In this document: piece after piece, positions 6,805 through 15,955 of the stretch | Numbering within the stretch: position 1 is the stretch's first letter | Layout: every line of letters begins with the position of its first letter | Assembly (NCBI RefSeq): GCF_028369105.1 | Contig: NZ_JAQNDO010000001.1 | Span: 12,680,501-12,744,500 of the forward strand | Origin: Polyangium mundeleinium | GTDB lineage: Bacteria > Myxococcota_A > Polyangia > Polyangiales > Polyangiaceae | Direction of reading: 5' to 3' | DNA: 64,000 nt | Position numbers and translations under genes: made by a program | Notes under the pieces: generated by a model | What the model was told of the DNA's origin: nothing | The model's input: the letters and a program-made list of their open reading frames with translations, nothing else | Databases searched by the model: none

Positions 6805-8595
6805 TCACCGCACCTCGCGCACCCCAATCGTCCGCGCGAGCCGACGCGCCCCGCCAAACCCTTTTGCCTCCGTCGTCCACAAGTCCCGCTCCGCCACCGC
6901 GAGCGCGGCCGCCGCCTGCTCCCGCCGACGCTTCACTTCCTTCGGGTCCCGCGTCCCCTGCGTCGGCAACCCCTCCACGCCGACCCACGCGAGCACCGCC
7001 GCGTCCCGCCCGAGCCCCGCCCACAGGCTCGGCGGATCCGGGTGCGCCGCCATCCAGGCCGAAAGCGACTCCCGCCCCGGCGCTCGTGGATCGATCGGGT
7101 ACGCCCCCGCCGTCGCCGCGAACGTGCCCTTCGGCAGGTTCACCCCGCCGAGGTCGAGGCCCACCGCGGTCTTCACGCTCGACCCGGAGACCGAAAGCAG
7201 CACGTCGGACACGCAGCTCCCGTAGACCACGACGCCGCCGATGCCACGCCATGACGGCGGCAGGCGCGTGCACTCGAACGCCTCCTCCCGCGCCATGTCC
7301 ACGCTGCCCTTGTCGCCGACCCACACGACCTGCCCCTTCGCCGGCAGCGCCCCGACGAGCGCCTTGCGCACGCGCTCCGGCTCCTCGCCGACCACGAACA
7401 CGAACGCCGAGTCGGCCACGTCCGGCGCAGGCGGATGCAAGAGCACCACCGGGATCGACTCGCGCTCCGCGAACTTCGCCGCGATCGTGGCCTCCTCCCG
7501 ATCGACGCCCGCGATCACGATCGCCGCGCCGTCGGCGCCGAGCCCTTCGAGCGCGTCCTCGATGCCCGTGTCGCGCCCGAGGTCGTCACGCGTCACGAGC
7601 CGCGCCGCGGAACCCGGCAGCCCGAGGCCGAACATCACCCCGCTCACGACCTGCGTGCCGCGCCGCCGCGCTTCGAGGCTGCGCGTGGGCAAGACCAGGC
7701 CGAGCGTCGGCGCCTCGACACGCGCGCCGCCCGCGCCCGCCGCGAGCTCGGCGAGCTCGTCTGCGCTCGTCCCGAGCAGAGGCATCGCCGCGGCGAGAAG
7801 CCGGCGCGCGAGCTGTTGATCCCGCGCCGAGATCGCCGCGCCCGAGAGCCGCTCGATGAGCGTCTTCTGCACCTCGAGCTCCTCGTGCAGCGGCTCCGGG
7901 TGCTGCTTGCGCCGCGCTTCGAGGATCGGCGCGAGCGCCGCCGGCGGGATGCTCGCGAGCAGCTCCGCGAGCTTCGAGCGCACCTCGGCGCGCTCCTCGA
8001 TCGACGCCTCGTGCAGCCACACGAGCATCAGCTCGATCGCCTGACCGTGGTGCTTGGCGCCGATCGCGCTCGCGGTCGCCTCTTCGTTCAGGAACGTCCG
8101 GGCGTGCGGGTCGATGAGCTTGCCGAGCAGCGGCAAGAGCTTGCCCAGCGCCGCCTCGGCCTTGCCGGAGCGGCGGAGCGCGGCGCCCTGGATCATCCGG
8201 GCGAGCTCCGCGGTCGTGCCGACGGATTTCGTCTGCGTCTCGGCGCGGGACGAGAGCTCGGTGGCGCGGCTGAGATCGCCGCGTTCGAGCGCGATCCAGG
8301 CGAGCATGACGTCGGCCACGGGGCCGAGCGCGTCCTTGGGATAACGCTCCTGGAAGGCGAGCAGCCGGTCTTCCAGGGCCTGGCGTTCGGCGCGGCTCGA
8401 CTGCGCGAACGAGGCCTCGATGCCCCGAAGCTCCGTCTGCGCTTCGATCGACGACGAAAGCGGGACCGTCGGCGCGATGGCGTCGTTCCGCGATCCACCA
8501 CACGCGGCACCACACGCAGCGCACGCGACCGCCAGGCCGAACCCTGCGATCGCCCAGGGCCAGCGGCCGAGCGAGTTACCTAAAGATCGCGTCAC
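6805..8595 (-). CDS. Lipoprotein with helical repeats and periplasmic-binding-like C-terminal half (LpoA-like)
   Basis: 596 residues from the GTG at 8595. The start is chosen because it gives a compact lipoprotein signal (WAIAGFGLAVACAACGAACGG) and because sdhC begins divergently at 8658. Residues about 40-270 are Ala/Leu/Glu-rich helices of TPR type. Residues about 280-596 have the fold pattern of type I periplasmic binding proteins (LGLVLPTRSLEARRRGTQV, AIVIAGVDREEATIAAKFAE, IPVVLLHPP). This two-part layout is that of LpoA, the outer-membrane activator of PBP1A, and of related penicillin-binding-protein activators in other Proteobacteria. The homology is read by eye, so 'LpoA-like' is tentative. 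The 62-base gap to sdhC must hold both divergent promoters. Confidence 0.78.
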   Translation of the reverse strand: MTRSLGNSLGRWPWAIAGFGLAVACAACGAACGGSRNDAIAPTVPLSSSIEAQTELRGIEASFAQSSRAERQALEDRLLAFQERYPKDALGPVADVMLAWIALERGDLSRATELSSRAETQTKSVGTTAELARMIQGAALRRSGKAEAALGKLLPLLGKLIDPHARTFLNEEATASAIGAKHHGQAIELMLVWLHEASIEERAEVRSKLAELLASIPPAALAPILEARRKQHPEPLHEELEVQKTLIERLSGAAISARDQQLARRLLAAAMPLLGTSADELAELAAGAGGARVEAPTLGLVLPTRSLEARRRGTQVVSGVMFGLGLPGSAARLVTRDDLGRDTGIEDALEGLGADGAAIVIAGVDREEATIAAKFAERESIPVVLLHPPAPDVADSAFVFVVGEEPERVRKALVGALPAKGQVVWVGDKGSVDMAREEAFECTRLPPSWRGIGGVVVYGSCVSDVLLSVSGSSVKTAVGLDLGGVNLPKGTFAATAGAYPIDPRAPGRESLSAWMAAHPDPPSLWAGLGRDAAVLAWVGVEGLPTQGTRDPKEVKRRREQAAAALAVAERDLWTTEAKGFGGARRLARTIGVREVR

Positions 8596-8657
8596 CTTGA
8601 CGTCCTGGCTAGAGTCCCATACATCGCCGGTCGCCCGCAAGACGACGAGGAGCATTC

Positions 8658-9443
8658 GTGTCCGAAGCAGCGCTTGCCGATCAATCTCTCTTCGCGCAGA
8701 ACCGCCGCGCGTTTCTCCTGCGCAAGCTGCACTCGCTGACAGGCGTCGCGCCCGTCGGCGCGTTCATGGTGTTTCACCTGTGGACGAACGCCAAGGCGCT
8801 CCAGGGACAGGAGCCGTTCGACAAGGCGGTCGCAGAGATCACGCACACGCCGTACCTCGCGGTGCTGGAGTGGGGGCTGATCCTCTTGCCCCTGCTTTTC
8901 CACGCGGGTTACGGGGTCAAGCTCGCGCTCGACGCGAAGTACAACGTCTCGAAGTACAAGACCACGCGCAACTGGGCCTTCACGCTCCAGCGCGTCACGG
9001 GCCTCTTGGCCTTCGCGTTCATCGCGTTCCACCTCTACGAGTACTGGGGCAAGAAGCTCGCGGGCAAGCTCGCGCCCGAGCAGTTCTACCCCGCGCTCTG
9101 CCAGAACATGTCGGCGACGGTGAAGGGCATCCCGGTCGTGGGTCTGCTCTACGTGCTCGGCATCGCGGCGAGCGTCTTCCACTTCGCGAACGGGCTCTGG
9201 GGCTTCTGCTTCTCGTGGGGCGTGACGGTGTCGCGCCGCTCGCAGCAGATGGCCGCGGCCGTCTTCGGGGTGCTCGGCGTCGCAATCTTCCTGCTCGGCG
9301 CGAACACGGCGATCTACTTCTCCACGGGGTCCTCCGTGCAGGACATGATCTTCGGCAAGAAGGGGGGCTCCGACGCGCGCACGTGCGTCGACATCCTCCA
9401 GCAAACGCAGAAGCCCGCCTCCGTCGGGCCGGTCATCGAGTGA
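8658..9443 (+). CDS. sdhC: Succinate dehydrogenase cytochrome b subunit
   Basis: 261 residues, GTG start with gaggag six bases upstream. Five membrane segments are visible, with His residues in the helices (FMVFHLWTNAK, LLFHAGYGVKL, FIAFHLYEYWG, ASVFHFANGLWGF) that can bind two haems, and the N-terminal RKLHSLTG motif. This is the single-subunit cytochrome b558 type (Bacillus, Bacteroidetes, many deltaproteobacteria). It anchors SdhAB to the inner membrane and passes electrons to menaquinone. The gene order C-A-B also fits that type. It begins the sdhCAB operon and ends 11 bases before sdhA. Confidence 0.95.
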   Translation: MSEAALADQSLFAQNRRAFLLRKLHSLTGVAPVGAFMVFHLWTNAKALQGQEPFDKAVAEITHTPYLAVLEWGLILLPLLFHAGYGVKLALDAKYNVSKYKTTRNWAFTLQRVTGLLAFAFIAFHLYEYWGKKLAGKLAPEQFYPALCQNMSATVKGIPVVGLLYVLGIAASVFHFANGLWGFCFSWGVTVSRRSQQMAAAVFGVLGVAIFLLGANTAIYFSTGSSVQDMIFGKKGGSDARTCVDILQQTQKPASVGPVIE

Positions 9444-9454
9444 GGTTCTGAGGC

Positions 9455-11491
9455 ATGGCTGCGAAAAGCACGATCCGGAGCGAGGGGGGCAAGGTTCGAA
9501 GGGTGGTCGTCGTCGGCGGGGGCCTCGCGGGCCTCATGACGGTGATCAAGCTCTGCGAGGCGAAGGTCCCGGTGGACCTGATCTCGCTCGTCCCGGTGAA
9601 GCGCTCGCACTCGGTGTGCGCGCAAGGCGGGATCAACGCCTCCGTCAACACGAAGGGCGAGGGCGACAGCCCGCAGATCCACCTCGAAGAGACGGCCTAC
9701 GGCGGCGACTTCCTGGCGAACCAGCCGCCCGTCAAGGGCATGGCCGAGGCGGCGCCGGGCATCGTCTTCATGCTCGACCGCATGGGCGTGCCCTTCAACC
9801 GCACGCCCGAAGGCCTGCTCGACTTCCGTCGCTTCGGCGGCACGCTCTTCCACCGCACGGCGTTCGCGGGCGCGACGACGGGGCAGCAGCTCCTCTACGC
9901 CCTCGACGAGCAGGTGCGCCGCTACGAGATCGCCGACGTCGTCGACGAGCACGGCGTGTCGATCCCGGGCGAGAAGATGGTCCGCAAGTTCGAGTTCTGG
10001 GACTTCCTGCAGGCCGTGCTCGACGACAACGGCACTTGTGTCGGCTGCATCGCGCAGGACCTCAAGACGATGCAGATCAAGTACTTCCAGGGCGACGCCG
10101 TCGTGCTCGCCACGGGAGGCAACGGCATCGTCTTCGGCCGCTCGACGATGAGCGTGATCTGCACGGGGACGGCCGCCTCGACGGTCTACCAGCAGGGCGC
10201 GGTCTACGCGAACGGCGAGTTCATCCAGGTGCACCCGACGGCGATCCCGGGCGCGGACAAACTCCGCCTCATCTCGGAGAGCGCGCGCGGCGAGGGCGGC
10301 CGCGTGTGGGTGCCGAAGGACGCGAAGGATCAGCGCAATCCCAAGGAGATCCCCGAGAAGGAGCGCGACTACATCCTGGAGCGCATGTACCCGGGCTACG
10401 GCAACCTCGTGCCCCGTGACATCGCTTCACGTGCCATCTTCAAAACTTGCTTCCACGAGAAGCGTGGCGTCTTCAACCAGAAGACCGGGCGCAACGAGAA
10501 CGAGGTCTACCTCGACCTCACGCACAAGGACGAGAAGTTCCTCCGCTCGAAGCTCGCCGGCATCCTCGAGATCTACGAGAAGTTCGCGGGGACCGACCCG
10601 TACCACAACCCGATGAAGGTCTTCCCCGCCGTGCACTACTCGATGGGCGGCCTCTGGGTCGACTTCGAGAAGGACGCGCGTGGGTCGCTGAAGGCGGGCT
10701 CGCCGCGCAACCACGCGACGAGCATCCCCGGGCTCTACGCGGTGGGCGAGGTCGAGTACCAGTACCACGGCGCGAACCGGCTCGGAGCGAACTCGCTGCT
10801 CTCGTGCATCTACGGCGGCATGGTCACGGGCCCCTCGGTCGCGAGCTACCAGAAGAGCCTCGCGAAGAGCGCGTTCGACCTGCCGAAGTCGACCTTCGAG
10901 AAGGCCGAGAAGCGCTGCCAGGACGACTACGAGCGCATCCTCAAGCAGAACCAGGACGCGAAGAACGCCGAGAACCCCTTCAAGCTGCACCAAGAGCTCG
11001 GCGACATGATGCTGCGCGACGTGACGATCGAGCGCGACAACGCGACGCTGGAGCAGGTGCTCGGGAAGCTCTCGGAGCTCGACGAGCGGGTGAAGAAGGT
11101 CGCCAGCCCCGACGGCTCGCCGCGCGCGAACCAGGGCGCGCAGTTCGTGCGGCACCTGGAGAACATGCTGGTGCTCGCCCGCGTGATCGCGCAGGGCGCG
11201 AAGAACCGCGACGAGTCGCGCGGCGCGCACTACAAGCCCGCGTTCCCGAAGCGGAACGATCCGGACTGGATGCGCACGACGCTCGCGAAACACGAGCAGA
11301 AGGGCGCCGTGAAGTACCTGCGGGAGTTCGACTACACGTGCGCAGGGCAGCCGGTCCACGTGACCGACGCCGTCGACGCGAGCCTCGTCGCCCCGCGCGA
11401 GCGCAAGTACGAACAGGCGGGCGCCGCGAGCGCCGCCGCGACCGGGAAGATCCAGCAACCGGCTGCCTCGGAGCAGCAGAAGAGCGTTTGA
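9455..11491 (+). CDS. sdhA: Succinate dehydrogenase flavoprotein subunit
   Basis: 678 residues. The FAD-binding VVVVGGGLAGLMTVIKL is near the N-terminus and RSHSVCAQGGINA contains the His that binds FAD covalently. The substrate-site segments FIQVHPTAI and SARGEGGRVWV, and the capping-domain FPAVHYSMGGLWVD, are all present. The Arg/His residues of succinate oxidation (HPT, and RGANRLGANSLL read as HGANRLGANSLL) are intact. Length fits the long form found with cytochrome b558 subunits. It oxidises succinate to fumarate in the TCA cycle. The protein ends in an Ala/Gln-rich tail not needed for activity. The gene stops 2 bases before sdhB. Confidence 0.96.
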   Translation: MAAKSTIRSEGGKVRRVVVVGGGLAGLMTVIKLCEAKVPVDLISLVPVKRSHSVCAQGGINASVNTKGEGDSPQIHLEETAYGGDFLANQPPVKGMAEAAPGIVFMLDRMGVPFNRTPEGLLDFRRFGGTLFHRTAFAGATTGQQLLYALDEQVRRYEIADVVDEHGVSIPGEKMVRKFEFWDFLQAVLDDNGTCVGCIAQDLKTMQIKYFQGDAVVLATGGNGIVFGRSTMSVICTGTAASTVYQQGAVYANGEFIQVHPTAIPGADKLRLISESARGEGGRVWVPKDAKDQRNPKEIPEKERDYILERMYPGYGNLVPRDIASRAIFKTCFHEKRGVFNQKTGRNENEVYLDLTHKDEKFLRSKLAGILEIYEKFAGTDPYHNPMKVFPAVHYSMGGLWVDFEKDARGSLKAGSPRNHATSIPGLYAVGEVEYQYHGANRLGANSLLSCIYGGMVTGPSVASYQKSLAKSAFDLPKSTFEKAEKRCQDDYERILKQNQDAKNAENPFKLHQELGDMMLRDVTIERDNATLEQVLGKLSELDERVKKVASPDGSPRANQGAQFVRHLENMLVLARVIAQGAKNRDESRGAHYKPAFPKRNDPDWMRTTLAKHEQKGAVKYLREFDYTCAGQPVHVTDAVDASLVAPRERKYEQAGAASAAATGKIQQPAASEQQKSV

Positions 11492-11493
11492 CC

Positions 11494-12279
11494 ATGGCGA
11501 ACGACACGACGAAGGGCACCGGGCGTCTCGTGCATCTGCGCGTCAAGCGCCAGGACAGCCCCGATCTCCCGGAGACGCGGCGGTGGGAGGAGTTCAAGGT
11601 CCCCTACCTGCCGCAGATGAACATCATCAGCGCGCTGCAGCAGGTGCAGAAGGAGCCGCGCACGGTCGACGGGAAAGAGGTCGCGCCGGTCGTGTGGGAG
11701 TCGTCGTGCCTCGAAGAGGTCTGCGGCGCGTGCACGATGGTGATCAACGGGCGCGTGCGTCAGGCGTGCTCGGCGCTCGTGGACCAGATCGCGCCGAACG
11801 GCGAGATGATCCAGGTCGAGCCGATGACGAAGTTCCCGCTCGTGCGTGACCTCATCGTCGACCGCGAGCGCATGTTCCAGGACATGAAGAAGGTCAAAGC
11901 GTGGATCGACATCGACGGGACGCACGAGCTCGGCCCGGGTCCACGCGAGAGCCCCGAGGCGCAGCAGGAGCGCTACCCGCTGTCGCGCTGCATGACGTGC
12001 GGGTGCTGCGTCGAGGCGTGCCCGCAGTACAACGATTCGACGCAGTTCGTCGGGCCGTTCGCGCTGAACCTCGTGCGGCTCTTCAACATGCATCCGTCGG
12101 GCGCGCTGCATAAGAACGCGCGGCTGGAGACGGTCATGGGCGAGGGCGGCGTGCAGGACTGCGGGAAGTCGCAGAACTGCGTGGAGGTTTGTCCGAAGGA
12201 GATCCCGCTCGTCGATTCGATCGCGCAGGTGTCGCGGGATGCGACGAAGCGGCTTCTGTTCGGCTGGTTGCTCAAGTAG
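11494..12279 (+). CDS. sdhB: Succinate dehydrogenase iron-sulfur subunit
   Basis: 261 residues. The N-terminal plant-type ferredoxin domain has SSCLEEVCGACTMVINGRVR with the 2Fe-2S cysteines. The C-terminal domain carries CMTCGCCVEACPQ for the 4Fe-4S cluster and CGKSQNCVEVCPKEIPL for the third cluster. It carries electrons from SdhA to the cytochrome b subunit. The ATG lies 2 bases after the sdhA stop, so the two are coupled. A strong palindrome at 12300-12325 follows, which probably ends the operon. Confidence 0.96.
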   Translation: MANDTTKGTGRLVHLRVKRQDSPDLPETRRWEEFKVPYLPQMNIISALQQVQKEPRTVDGKEVAPVVWESSCLEEVCGACTMVINGRVRQACSALVDQIAPNGEMIQVEPMTKFPLVRDLIVDRERMFQDMKKVKAWIDIDGTHELGPGPRESPEAQQERYPLSRCMTCGCCVEACPQYNDSTQFVGPFALNLVRLFNMHPSGALHKNARLETVMGEGGVQDCGKSQNCVEVCPKEIPLVDSIAQVSRDATKRLLFGWLLK

Positions 12280-12286
12280 AGCGACG

Positions 12287-12331
12287 CCCTCACCCCCAAC
12301 CCCCTCTCCCTCGCGGGAGAGGGGGCTCAGA
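12287..12331. terminator. Palindromic intergenic repeat / bidirectional terminator, copy 1
   Basis: A perfect 11-base stem, ccccctctccc (12300-12310) with gggagaggggg (12315-12325), has a tcgc loop and is preceded by ccctcaccccca. It lies between the convergent ends of sdhB and the lipoprotein gene at 12339, where it can stop transcription from both sides. The same leader plus stem recurs at 49379-49412. Elements of this type are widespread between genes in Proteobacteria. Confidence 0.65.
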
Positions 12332-12338
12332 GGCGGGA

Positions 12339-12917
12339 TCAGCGGTAGGGCAACCCGAAGCCCATGCCGGGCATGTAGCCGCCGGGGCCATATCCCAGGC
12401 CATTCGGCATGAGCGTGTTCGTGTTGCGCGTCTGCGCGACGATGCGCGGCGTGAGCAGATGGCTGACGAGCGTGCACGTCTGGTGCTGCAGGTAGGTCTG
12501 GTTGCAGCCGATCCAGACGCCAAGCGAGCTGCGTCCGCCGTCGTCCTCGTAGCGAACGACCTCCCCCGTGGGCATGACGCTGAGCCAGGCTTCTGAATCT
12601 TCGCCCTGCGAGGCGTGGAGGATGCCGACGTTGCCGAGGAGCTTGTCGCCAGGGCCGACGAGCTTGCCGCCGGGCTCCAGGAGCGCGATGGGGTCGTTGT
12701 TCGGGTCGTAGACGCGCCCGCCACGGTCGACGGTCATCTCCTGGCTGTCGTTCAGCATCACGCGGCCGTCGGGGTAGACATCCACGACGGCGACGCCGAC
12801 GACCCAGCGGGCGCGGGGCACGTCGAGCATCGCGCCGCCGCGGGCCCAGTTGGCCGGAGCGCCCGGCGCGCAGGCGCCGAGAAGGAGGGCGGAGGCGAGG
12901 ATCAAGCGCCGCATCAT
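12339..12917 (-). CDS. Lipoprotein of unknown function
   Basis: 192 residues from the ATG at 12917 (a second ATG is the next codon). The signal is MMRRLILASALLLGAC with a clear lipobox. The body has WARGGAMLDVPRARWVVG, then VVDVYPDGRVMLNDSQEMTVDRGG and RVYDPNNDPIALLEPGGKL, which read like short beta repeats. The Gly/Pro-rich tail is NGLGYGPGGYMPGMGFGLP. The protein is probably exposed on the inner face of the outer membrane. I do not recognise the family, though similar short lipoproteins are frequent in myxobacteria. It converges on sdhB and lies downstream of livH. Confidence 0.75.
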   Translation of the reverse strand: MMRRLILASALLLGACAPGAPANWARGGAMLDVPRARWVVGVAVVDVYPDGRVMLNDSQEMTVDRGGRVYDPNNDPIALLEPGGKLVGPGDKLLGNVGILHASQGEDSEAWLSVMPTGEVVRYEDDGGRSSLGVWIGCNQTYLQHQTCTLVSHLLTPRIVAQTRNTNTLMPNGLGYGPGGYMPGMGFGLPYR

Positions 12918-12966
12918 CGGTCCAAGGATAGTACGCAAGCGAGCCCTCGGTCAGGGCCCGGCACGA

Positions 12967-13854
12967 TCAAACCTTCTCGATCGAGGCCTTTCCGAGCAGG
13001 CCCGTGGGCTTGACGAGCAAAACGGCGATCAGCGCCGTGAAGACCAGGACATCCTGCAGGCCAGAGTACGCCGTGAGCTTGGTCATCTCGCCGATGATGC
13101 CGATGAGCAGGCCGCCGAGCATCGCGCCCGGGATGCTGCCGATGCCGCCGATGACGGCGGCGACGAACGCGCGGTTGCCGATGACGACGCCCATCGTCGG
13201 GTAGACCTGCGACTGATCGAGGCAGTAGAGGACGGCGCCGAGCGCGGCGAGGACCGAGCCCGTGATGAACGTGATCGAAATGACGCGGCTCGTGCGGATG
13301 CCCATGAGGCGCGCGGCCTCGATGTTCACGCTGAGCGCGCGCATCGCCTTGCCCATCCAGGTCTTGTGCACGACGAACCAGAGCGCGCTCATCACGGAGA
13401 AGGCCGCGATGAAGATGACCTTGCGCGTGTCCTCGATCGGCAGGAGCTGCGGATAGCCGCGGTACTGCGCGGTAAAGAGGAGCTGGGCGAGGTTCTGGAG
13501 CAGCACGCTCATGCCGAGCGCCGTGACGAGCGGGGTGACGCGGGTGTTCGCCTTGCCCTTGCCGCGCGTGCGCAGCGGGGCGTAGGCGATGCGCTCGACG
13601 ATCATGCCGAGCAGACCCGCGAAGGCCATGGCGGCGAGCGTCCCGCCCACGCCGGCGAGGACCGGCGCGTCCTTGCCGCCGAGCGCCGTGATGGCGAAGA
13701 AGCCGATGAAGGCGCCCATCATGAACACCTCGCTGTGGGCGAAGTTGATGAGCTTCAGGATGCCGTAGACCATCGTGTAGCCGAGGGCGACGAGCGCGAT
13801 CATCGACCCCTGGGCGAGCCCCGTGATGAGGGCGTTGAGGATCTTCATGGCCAT
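12967..13854 (-). CDS. livH: Branched-chain amino acid ABC transporter permease LivH
   Basis: 295 residues with about eight membrane segments. The N-terminal NALITGLAQGSMIALVALGYTM and the EAA-type loop, AALYCLDQS-like near ALGAVLYCLDQSQVYPTMG, match LivH. VIGGIGSIPGAMLGGLLIGI is the family's C-terminal hallmark. It takes up Leu/Ile/Val or other small compounds with LivJ, LivM and the ATPases LivG and LivF. livJ lies 21 bases upstream. The downstream gene is an unrelated lipoprotein, so livM, livG and livF are not in this operon. Confidence 0.92.
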   Translation of the reverse strand: MAMKILNALITGLAQGSMIALVALGYTMVYGILKLINFAHSEVFMMGAFIGFFAITALGGKDAPVLAGVGGTLAAMAFAGLLGMIVERIAYAPLRTRGKGKANTRVTPLVTALGMSVLLQNLAQLLFTAQYRGYPQLLPIEDTRKVIFIAAFSVMSALWFVVHKTWMGKAMRALSVNIEAARLMGIRTSRVISITFITGSVLAALGAVLYCLDQSQVYPTMGVVIGNRAFVAAVIGGIGSIPGAMLGGLLIGIIGEMTKLTAYSGLQDVLVFTALIAVLLVKPTGLLGKASIEKV

Positions 13855-13875
13855 GGAATCACTCGACCTCGCGCC

Positions 13876-15084
13876 TCAGGGCTTTTGAGCCTTGTCGTTC
13901 ACCGCCGCAAAGTAGGTGAACTTCTTGTTCTTGATCTGAACGATCACGATGGATTTGTCCGCGTTGCGGTTCGGGTCGATGGTGATCGTGCCCGTCGCGC
14001 CGGCGAAGTTCTTCGTCTCGGCGATCGCGTCGCGGATGGCCTCGGGCGTGTCGCCCTTGGCGCGGCCCATGGAGTCGAAGAGGAGCTGCGCCGAGTCGTA
14101 GCCGAGCGACGAGAGGCTCGACGGATCCCGCTTGAAGCGCTCCTTGTAAGCCTTCAGGAAGGCCTGCGCGTTCGGCCAGGGGACGTCGGGCGCGTAGTGG
14201 TTCGTGAAGTACGCGCCCTCCATCTCCTCGCCCGCGTCCTGGAGGAGCGTCTCGGCGTCCCAGCCGTCGCCGCCGACGAACATGCTGCCCGGCATGCCCG
14301 CGGCCTTGGCCTGCCGCGCGATCGGGACCATCGCGTTGTAGTAGATCGGCGCGTAGACGAGCTCGGGCTTCGCGTCGCGGATCTCGTTGATGTACGTGGT
14401 GAAGTTCGTCTCGGTCTTGATGAAGCTCTTCTCCACGACGATCTCGCCGCCGAGCTTCTTCGCGGCGTCGCGGAACTGCGTCGCGAGGCCCGAGGAGTAG
14501 ACGTCGTCGGAGGCGTAGAGGATCCCGATGCGCTTCTTGCCCATCGTCTTCACCACGAACTCGGCGCCCATCTGGCCCTGCGTGTCGTCCGTGAAGCAGA
14601 CGCGGAAGACGAAGGGCCCGATCTGCGTGACCTCAGGCGCCGTCGCCGAGGACGTGATCATCGGGATCTTGTGCTTGTTCGCGACGATGCCCCCGATCGT
14701 GGAGCGCGAGGAGGCGACCTCGCCGAGCAGCGCCACGACCTTGTCCCGCGTGATGAGCTGCAGGACCTTGTTGTTCGTCTCCTGCGGGTTCGACTTGTTG
14801 TCCTCGTAGAAGACCTTCACGGGCCGGCCCTTCACGCCGCCCTTCTTGTTGACCTCGTCGACCGCGAGCTCGATGCCTTCCTTGGTCTCGATGCCGAACT
14901 GCGTCTCGGCGCCCGACAGGCTCAGGTACGCGCCGACCTTCCAGGGCTCGGCCGCCGCGGGGATGCTCGGATCCTTGCCCGCGGCCTCCTTCTGAGGCGC
15001 GTCCTTCGGGGTGCATGCGAAAAGCCCCAGCGCGCTCGCGCCGAGGGCCACGATCGCCATCACCCAACGCCGTCGTCCGAGCAT
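13876..15084 (-). CDS. livJ: Branched-chain amino acid ABC transporter substrate-binding lipoprotein
   Basis: 402 residues from the ATG at 15084, which has gaggagagg three bases ahead. A longer frame exists but starts without such a site. The lipoprotein signal is LGASALGLFACTP. The body is a type I periplasmic binding protein: PWKVGAYLSLSGAETQFG, GIELAVDEVNKKGGVKGRPV, VVALLGEVASSRSTIG, PMITSSATAPEVTQIGP and TGTITIDPNRNADKS. In LivJ-type receptors the conserved Ser/Ala-Thr segment binds the ligand's amino and carboxyl groups. Many members bind amides or aromatic acids, so the ligand is uncertain. It is coupled to livH. Confidence 0.9.
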   Translation of the reverse strand: MLGRRRWVMAIVALGASALGLFACTPKDAPQKEAAGKDPSIPAAAEPWKVGAYLSLSGAETQFGIETKEGIELAVDEVNKKGGVKGRPVKVFYEDNKSNPQETNNKVLQLITRDKVVALLGEVASSRSTIGGIVANKHKIPMITSSATAPEVTQIGPFVFRVCFTDDTQGQMGAEFVVKTMGKKRIGILYASDDVYSSGLATQFRDAAKKLGGEIVVEKSFIKTETNFTTYINEIRDAKPELVYAPIYYNAMVPIARQAKAAGMPGSMFVGGDGWDAETLLQDAGEEMEGAYFTNHYAPDVPWPNAQAFLKAYKERFKRDPSSLSSLGYDSAQLLFDSMGRAKGDTPEAIRDAIAETKNFAGATGTITIDPNRNADKSIVIVQIKNKKFTYFAAVNDKAQKP

Positions 15085-15193
15085 CGACCTCTCCTCGCCG
15101 GTCAGGGCCGCGAAATCGCGCGATGCCCCGTGCCGGCCGATGAGTACCATCATCGTCGCATGTCGTCAGCCCCGAGCGCGCGCGGCCTCGGGA

Positions 15194-15955
15194 TCAGCCG
15201 GCGCGGCGGCGCGCCCAGACGAACCGCTCCACGTTGCCTTTGGGCCCGTGAACCGCGCTGTCGACCTCGGCCACGACCTCGAACCCGCCTTCCTCGACGG
15301 CCCGACGCGCCGCGGCGATCGCGGCCTGCCGCGTGTCCTCATCCCGGATGACGCCCCGTCCCCGCGAGGCAGCCTCCCGACCCGCCTCGAACTGCGGCTT
15401 GACGAGCGCGACGAGGTCCGCGCCCGGATCGAGCAAGGCCGCGATCGCGCCGATGAGCTTGCCGATGCCGATGAACGAGGCGTCGACGACGACGAGGTCG
15501 ACGCCCACGGGAAGATCGCTGCGGCCAAGGTCGCGCGCGTTCACCCGCTCGCGGACGTCGACGCGCGGGTCTGCGCGGAGCTTCTCGGCGAGCTGGCCGT
15601 AGCCGACGTCGACGGCCACGACGAGCGCGGCGCCGCGCTGGAGCAGGCAATCGGTGAAGCCGCCCGTGGAGGCGCCGACGTCGAGGCAGCGACGGCCGGC
15701 GACGTCGAGGCCCTTTTCGGCGAAGGACGTGAGCGCGTGGTCGAGCTTGTCACCGCCGCGGGAGACGAAGCGCGGCGGCGCGGCGACGCGGAGAGGCGCA
15801 TCGGGCGCAACGAGCGCGCCGGGTTTGTCCACGCGCACGTCGCTGCACGTGACCTTGCCGGCCATGATGAGGGCCTGCGCTTGCGCGCGGGTCTCGGCGA
15901 GGCCGAGGGTGACGAGGAGGGCATCGGCGCGAACGCGGGCGGGCGAGCGGGTCAT
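15194..15955 (-). CDS. tlyA: TlyA-family rRNA 2'-O-methyltransferase
   Basis: 253 residues. An N-terminal S4 RNA-binding domain (RADALLVTLGLAETRAQAQ, VTCSDVRVDKPGALV) is joined to an FtsJ/RrmJ methyltransferase: FVSRGGDKLDHAL, CLDVGASTGGFTDCLLQRGA, VVDASFIGIGKLI, VALVKPQFEAGRE. The Lys-Asp-Lys-Glu tetrad expected for ribose methylation can be read in these blocks. TlyA methylates 16S and/or 23S rRNA cytidines and affects capreomycin sensitivity. The old name haemolysin A is not meaningful. The last gene of a three-gene operon; its ATG overlaps the stop of the binding-protein gene by four bases. Confidence 0.93.
   Translation of the reverse strand: MTRSPARVRADALLVTLGLAETRAQAQALIMAGKVTCSDVRVDKPGALVAPDAPLRVAAPPRFVSRGGDKLDHALTSFAEKGLDVAGRRCLDVGASTGGFTDCLLQRGAALVVAVDVGYGQLAEKLRADPRVDVRERVNARDLGRSDLPVGVDLVVVDASFIGIGKLIGAIAALLDPGADLVALVKPQFEAGREAASRGRGVIRDEDTRQAAIAAARRAVEEGGFEVVAEVDSAVHGPKGNVERFVWARRRAG

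Noticed and set aside
15166-15193. Short gap between livJ and tlyA as a riboswitch
   Set aside because: The space before livJ is only about 110 bases including the ribosome site, and no known aptamer consensus was visible.
12850-15351. An 833-codon plus-strand open frame opposite livH and livJ
   Set aside because: Low-complexity Arg/Asp/Glu translation; the minus-strand genes have clear domains and ribosome sites. Shadow frame.
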